Source: Oehlia diaphana
Lineage: Eukaryota > Glomeromycota > Glomeromycetes > Glomerales > Glomeraceae
Length of the DNA: 10,121 nt
NCBI GenBank assembly: GCA_003833135.1
Contig: QZLH01000084.1
Span: 130,532-140,652 of the forward strand
Direction of reading: 5' to 3'
Shown piece by piece: positions 7,505 through 10,121 of this stretch. Made by a program: the position numbers and the translations under genes. The stretch's first letter is position 1. Every line of letters starts with the position of its first letter. Below the pieces are notes generated by a model that was not told the origin of the DNA, did not search any database, and was given only the letters and a program-made list of their open reading frames with translations.

Positions 7505-7985
7505 AAAGAACTACATACCCATGATAATTAATCTCAATCTCAGGCACAAAATTCTATCATCAGTTTTTGCATTTAATTCGTCAAATTTTAAATTCATAAA
7601 ATTACATTTTTAAATTTATTTCAATATTTTGCATATTCTATTCATATATGAGCAAATAAATATATTCCTCAATTTCAATAATTTTGAAACCGCTTTATTT
7701 ATTATTTTAATGATTTCCATTTAAAATTCACTCTCCTCATAATCTCTAAGGAATGTAATTGGTTAAAATACTAATTATGACTATCTAGAAAAGGAAACGT
7801 AAAAAGAGCGAAATTATAGATAAGTTAGATCGTCAATACTGTCAGGTAGACGGAAAAAAACCATAGTTTGTCTCACAAGCTAACCCATTTATAATATACT
7901 ATTAAAATACTACCAAAGTAAAATTCTTGGTATATATGACAGTAATTCAGTTATTATTATAATAAATTTTTCAACATATAACTGA
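7505..7985. other. AT-rich stretch without a supported gene
   Basis: No convincing coding segment or splice pattern is visible downstream of the TATA-like box. A small hairpin TACCAA/TTGGTA lies at 7911-7931. The string ATATTCTATTCAT also occurs here near 7633-7645, as a third copy of the sequence that flanks copy B. Confidence 0.5.
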
Positions 7986-8000
7986 ATATATTCTATTCAT
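7986..8000. repeat. left target-site duplication of copy B
   Basis: The 15-bp sequence ATATATTCTATTCAT is identical to 9231-9245. Coding-like sequence of copy B begins immediately after it. The string is AT-rich and a 13-bp version occurs near 7633, so chance cannot be fully excluded. Confidence 0.55.
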
Positions 8001-8341
8001 GGAAGAAATATTTCTTAAAGGAGGATCCAATATAGCTCTAACAAAAAACGAGCGAAAGTACTTCTTCAGAATGTTTGACGCAAATTAGATGCAACAAAGA
8101 TAAAACGGAGATACGAGTGGTAAGCTTATAAAAAATTAACTGAAAAAGAATTAATGAAATGTGACTATGACCTTGTAACAGAGTACAACAAGAAGTACGG
8201 TGGACATTTTCTAAAATTATCATGATTAACAAATTGAATATATCTTGATATATTTCAATAATGAAAAAGATTTATTACAAGCAATTTATAGGTCCACAAT
8301 GGAAGAAGGTATAGGCCAAGGGCTACAGATGAAAGGTCAAG

Positions 8342-8665
8342 ATGAACTTTATAGGGAAAGATGGGGTATATAAAAAGAAGACAGGAATCAATAAATTCAA
8401 GGTGCCAACGCACACAACGTCAAAAGGCGAAAAATTCGTAGATGCACCTTCATGTCCTCTTTCAACAATACCTAGAAGCAAAGAAGAACACGATGCACTT
8501 GACGAGCTTAACAACAAATTTAGCGAACGATTGGAAAAGATAGAGGACAACTGCAATAAAAGCGACGTAAACGAAGAGAGTACGCAAAAGGAAGACAAAG
8601 TTAACAATAACAAAAAACGCGTAGTGACAACGCAAGGACGAAGAGAAGATTCCGATAGCGAATAA
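8342..8665 (+). pseudogene. C-terminal coding remnant of copy B
   Basis: This 107-codon open stretch is hydrophilic: Lys/Thr-rich at first (YKKKTGINKFKVPTHTTSKG), then strongly Glu/Asp/Asn/Lys-rich, ending in an acidic tail, RREDSDSE. The coding signal continues upstream in another frame (MKGQDELYRERW), so the ATG at 8342 is probably not the original start and the fragment belongs to the longer, broken protein of copy B. The domain is unknown. The minus-strand frame over the same interval is a shadow. Confidence 0.5.
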
Positions 8666-9102
8666 ACAAATTTGTCCAATTTAATTAAACAAAATTAGGA
8701 TATAAATTCAAGAGCTGCGCTTGGATTTGGTTGAAGAATACACGTGGACTAAGAAGAATTCTCGCCTGATTTTTTGAATACATCTCCGTCAAAGTGTAGA
8801 TTTAAGGATTTTCATCTTAATATTTTGATTTTTATTTTTTTTTTGCTTTTTCTTTAGGATATAATAACCTTGAAGATTATATAACAAATTTATTTAAATT
8901 TTAGTGTTTTAACGTTACGAAAATTTAGAAGATGCAAAAACATAGGAAAATATTAAAAATAGAAAAAAAATCAAGAAAATAGAAGAAAAATTTTTTAGAA
9001 TAGTGGCGTATTTTAAACAAAATATAGATTTTAGACTAAACAATTTATAGTTTTCAATTTATTTGTTATTTTAATTTTTAGACTTAGATTAAACTCAGTT
9101 AT

Positions 9103-9136
9103 AGAGGGAAGTAAGGCTGTGAGTCTACTTCACTCT
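9103..9136 (+). other. 3' hairpin of copy B
   Basis: AGAG-G-GAAGTA (9103-9113) pairs with TACTTC-A-CTCT (9126-9136): ten pairs and one mismatch, with a 12-nt loop. It begins in the same GAGGG(A/T)AGTA block as the copy A hairpin and lies at a similar distance from the shared terminus (104 against 89 bp), although the stem sequences differ. Confidence 0.55.
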
Positions 9137-9215
9137 AGGTGTTATTTTATATTATGATATCATGTAACTTTAGTTGCTGATTAATTTCATAAATAATAAA
9201 CGCGTTACTGTTTTA

Positions 9216-9236
9216 AATATATATATATATATATAT
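9216..9236. repeat. AT dinucleotide microsatellite at the 3' end of copy B
   Basis: About ten AT units follow the conserved terminus and run into the right flanking repeat. It may have replaced or grown from the original tail of the retrocopy. Confidence 0.9.
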
Positions 9237-9245
9237 TCTATTCAT
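9231..9245. repeat. right target-site duplication of copy B
   Basis: This is identical over 15 bp to 7986-8000. It overlaps the end of the AT microsatellite, so only the last ten bases (TTCTATTCAT) are strongly informative. Confidence 0.55.
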
Positions 9246-9584
9246 TTTGGATCATGAACTAAGTACTATAGTATTTGAAATCTTTTTATGTTAAATTTTT
9301 GACAAGTAATCGTTTTATCAATCACCTACTATCAACTATTGTTGTTATATTATCGATTCCGAATTTTTTCCATTGAACGACAAAATGATCGGCAATCATG
9401 TGATACTTGGCCAATCAAAGTGCATTTATTTTTTATAGTTGCTATTACATGAAAGAACACATGATGGAAAATTCTATTTTTCTCAGGTAATTGGCAATTG
9501 TAACTCGATTTTATAAACACGTTCCACACAACATCTGATTTGTAATATAATAAAAGCGCGTCCAGAACAAAAATTTAAAAAAAG
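9246..9584. other. AT-rich stretch without a supported gene
   Basis: I searched both strands for continuation of the kinase relict (catalytic-loop, DFG or APE motifs) and found none. There is no other coding segment or strong repeat. Confidence 0.5.
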
Positions 9585-9948
9585 TTAAAGAAAACTTTTA
9601 ACTGGTGTAATATAAATAATAAAGAACATATTGATATTACTTGCACTTGCAATATCGTCATAATATAATGGACCATCCTTCCATATTGCTATAGAAAACT
9701 ATCATTTCCCATTTCTTTAATATCGTCAAACTGATAATATGTATCCATTCAAACATTATATTAATATAATTATTAATTTTCAATTGGATTTCTTGAATAA
9801 AATTATCGATCATTTCATTTCCACTAGTCCAATTTACAAAATTTTTTTTAAAACCACTACATGGTTTATACTATTCATTTATATAATATCCAACCAGATA
9901 AGCTTCGCCACATTCTTTACATTTTTCAGAATCGTCTTGAGATAACAT
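9585..9948 (-). pseudogene. broken N-terminal part of a zinc-ribbon protein kinase
   Basis: Read on the minus strand from the ATG at 9948, the sequence gives KCKECGEAYLVGYYINE, then a TAG (9873-9871) where the family usually has Trp, then YKPCSGF, WTSGNEMIDNFIQE and FEWI at about 9742. A frame change leads to QFDDIKEMGNDSF (from 9733), and another, after an in-frame TAG, to AIWKDGPLYYDD (from 9689). These blocks align in order with the intact kinase of this window: CPDC..CNRC, MDNFILE, LEWIPY, KFDNIKLIGEGGFS, ATWLEGPPKYD. The copy is lost around the ATP-binding lysine (about 9600), and no catalytic motifs follow. It is a dead, truncated paralogue in opposite orientation. The open frame upstream of 9948, towards 10104, is probably not original protein. 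Confidence 0.85.
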
Positions 9949-10043
9949 TATTATTGAAAGAAAGAAACGAACCGGTCGAACCGTCAAATGAAGATCATAA
10001 AAAAAGGTAATATGTCGATCATTAGGCTGTTCCAAATTAATTG

Positions 10044-10105
10044 TTTGTTTAACGTCCAGGCCTTTTGAAAAAATTAAGGGGGGAGGGGGGCTTAAGTTAA
10101 ACAAA
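10044..10105. repeat. 10-bp inverted repeat enclosing a G-run
   Basis: TTTGTTTAAC at 10044-10053 is the exact complement of GTTAAACAAA at 10096-10105. Between them is a purine block of six G, one A and six G (10078-10090), very unusual in this AT-rich DNA. It may be the end of a mobile element cut by the window edge. Confidence 0.5.
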
Positions 10106-10121
10106 CCAAATAAATAAACAT

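Larger units (their letters stand above)
8001..9230 (+). mobile_element. retroelement-like copy B, 5'-truncated and decayed
   Basis: About 1.2 kb lies between 15-bp direct repeats. It starts inside coding sequence (EEIFLKGGS..LTKNERKYFFRMFDA) as expected for a 5'-truncated retrocopy. The protein frame then shifts near 8085, meets TAA and TGA codons near 8120 and 8222, shifts again (NNEKDLLQAIYRSTMEEG from about 8258 to a TAA at 8370), and finally enters the open frame 8342-8665. A non-coding tail of about 540 bp follows, with a hairpin (9103-9136) and the terminus AATAAACGCGTTACT (9195-9208) shared with copy A. Instead of poly(A), copy B ends in an AT microsatellite. No reverse transcriptase or endonuclease motif is present, so LINE affiliation is inferred from the ends. 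Confidence 0.6.

Noticed and set aside
8038..8679. Minus-strand frames of 64 and 118 codons over copy B.
   Set aside because: They are shadows of the plus-strand coding remains, rich in Leu/Ser, with no supporting signals.
9739..9945. A 68-codon plus-strand frame rich in Ile/Phe.
   Set aside because: It is the complement of the kinase relict, which matches family motifs on the minus strand.
1..10121. CRISPR array, bacterial operon or prophage structures.
   Set aside because: There are no regularly spaced short repeats with unique spacers. Introns, polyadenylation-like ends and the kinase family show eukaryotic nuclear DNA.

Overview
The window looks like nuclear DNA of an arbuscular mycorrhizal fungus of the Rhizophagus type (Glomeromycotina). 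The reasons are a strongly AT-rich background full of poly-T tracts, short (69-90 bp) GT-AG introns with GTAAGT/GTATGT donors, a protein kinase with the zinc-ribbon plus 'EWIPY' architecture that is massively expanded in Rhizophagus, a small Myb/SANT-like gene, and several decayed repeats. The species is inferred from family knowledge, not from a database search.

Layout from left to right. 1-804: a GC-richer 491-bp tandem repeat (1.6 copies), whose shared 311-bp module ends in a fold resembling a D-armless tRNA. About 843-1426: a fold-back, MITE-like element with perfect 27-bp inverted arms and a strong internal hairpin (981-1040). 1427-3674: gene-poor DNA with one copy of a short dispersed repeat (2797-2853). 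3675-4159: a four-exon gene with no long open frame, encoding an 84-residue Myb/SANT-like protein. 4762-6181: the one clearly intact large gene, a two-exon tyrosine-kinase-like protein kinase of 444 residues. About 6256-7314: retroelement-like copy A, coding remains with stops and a frameshift, a 3' untranslated part and a genomic poly(A) tail. 7404-7504: a second dispersed-repeat copy next to a 16-bp palindrome and a TATA-like box. 8001-9230: retroelement-like copy B, flanked by 15-bp direct repeats. 9585-9948 on the minus strand: the broken N-terminal part of a second kinase of the same family. The right edge has a G-run inside an inverted repeat.

The two probable host genes (Myb-like and kinase) lie on the plus strand 602 bp apart and need not be related in function. 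Most of the rest is mobile-element debris. The most informative observations are: (i) the Myb-like gene, recoverable only by splice-site reading, with a 13-bp tandem duplication in its last exon that changes the frame; (ii) copies A and B share a 15-bp 3' terminus and an upstream hairpin, as expected for a non-LTR retrotransposon family, and B carries a probable target-site duplication; (iii) the antisense kinase relict; (iv) half of the differences between the 491-bp repeat copies fall at CpG sites. I found no CRISPR array, rRNA gene or canonical tRNA gene.
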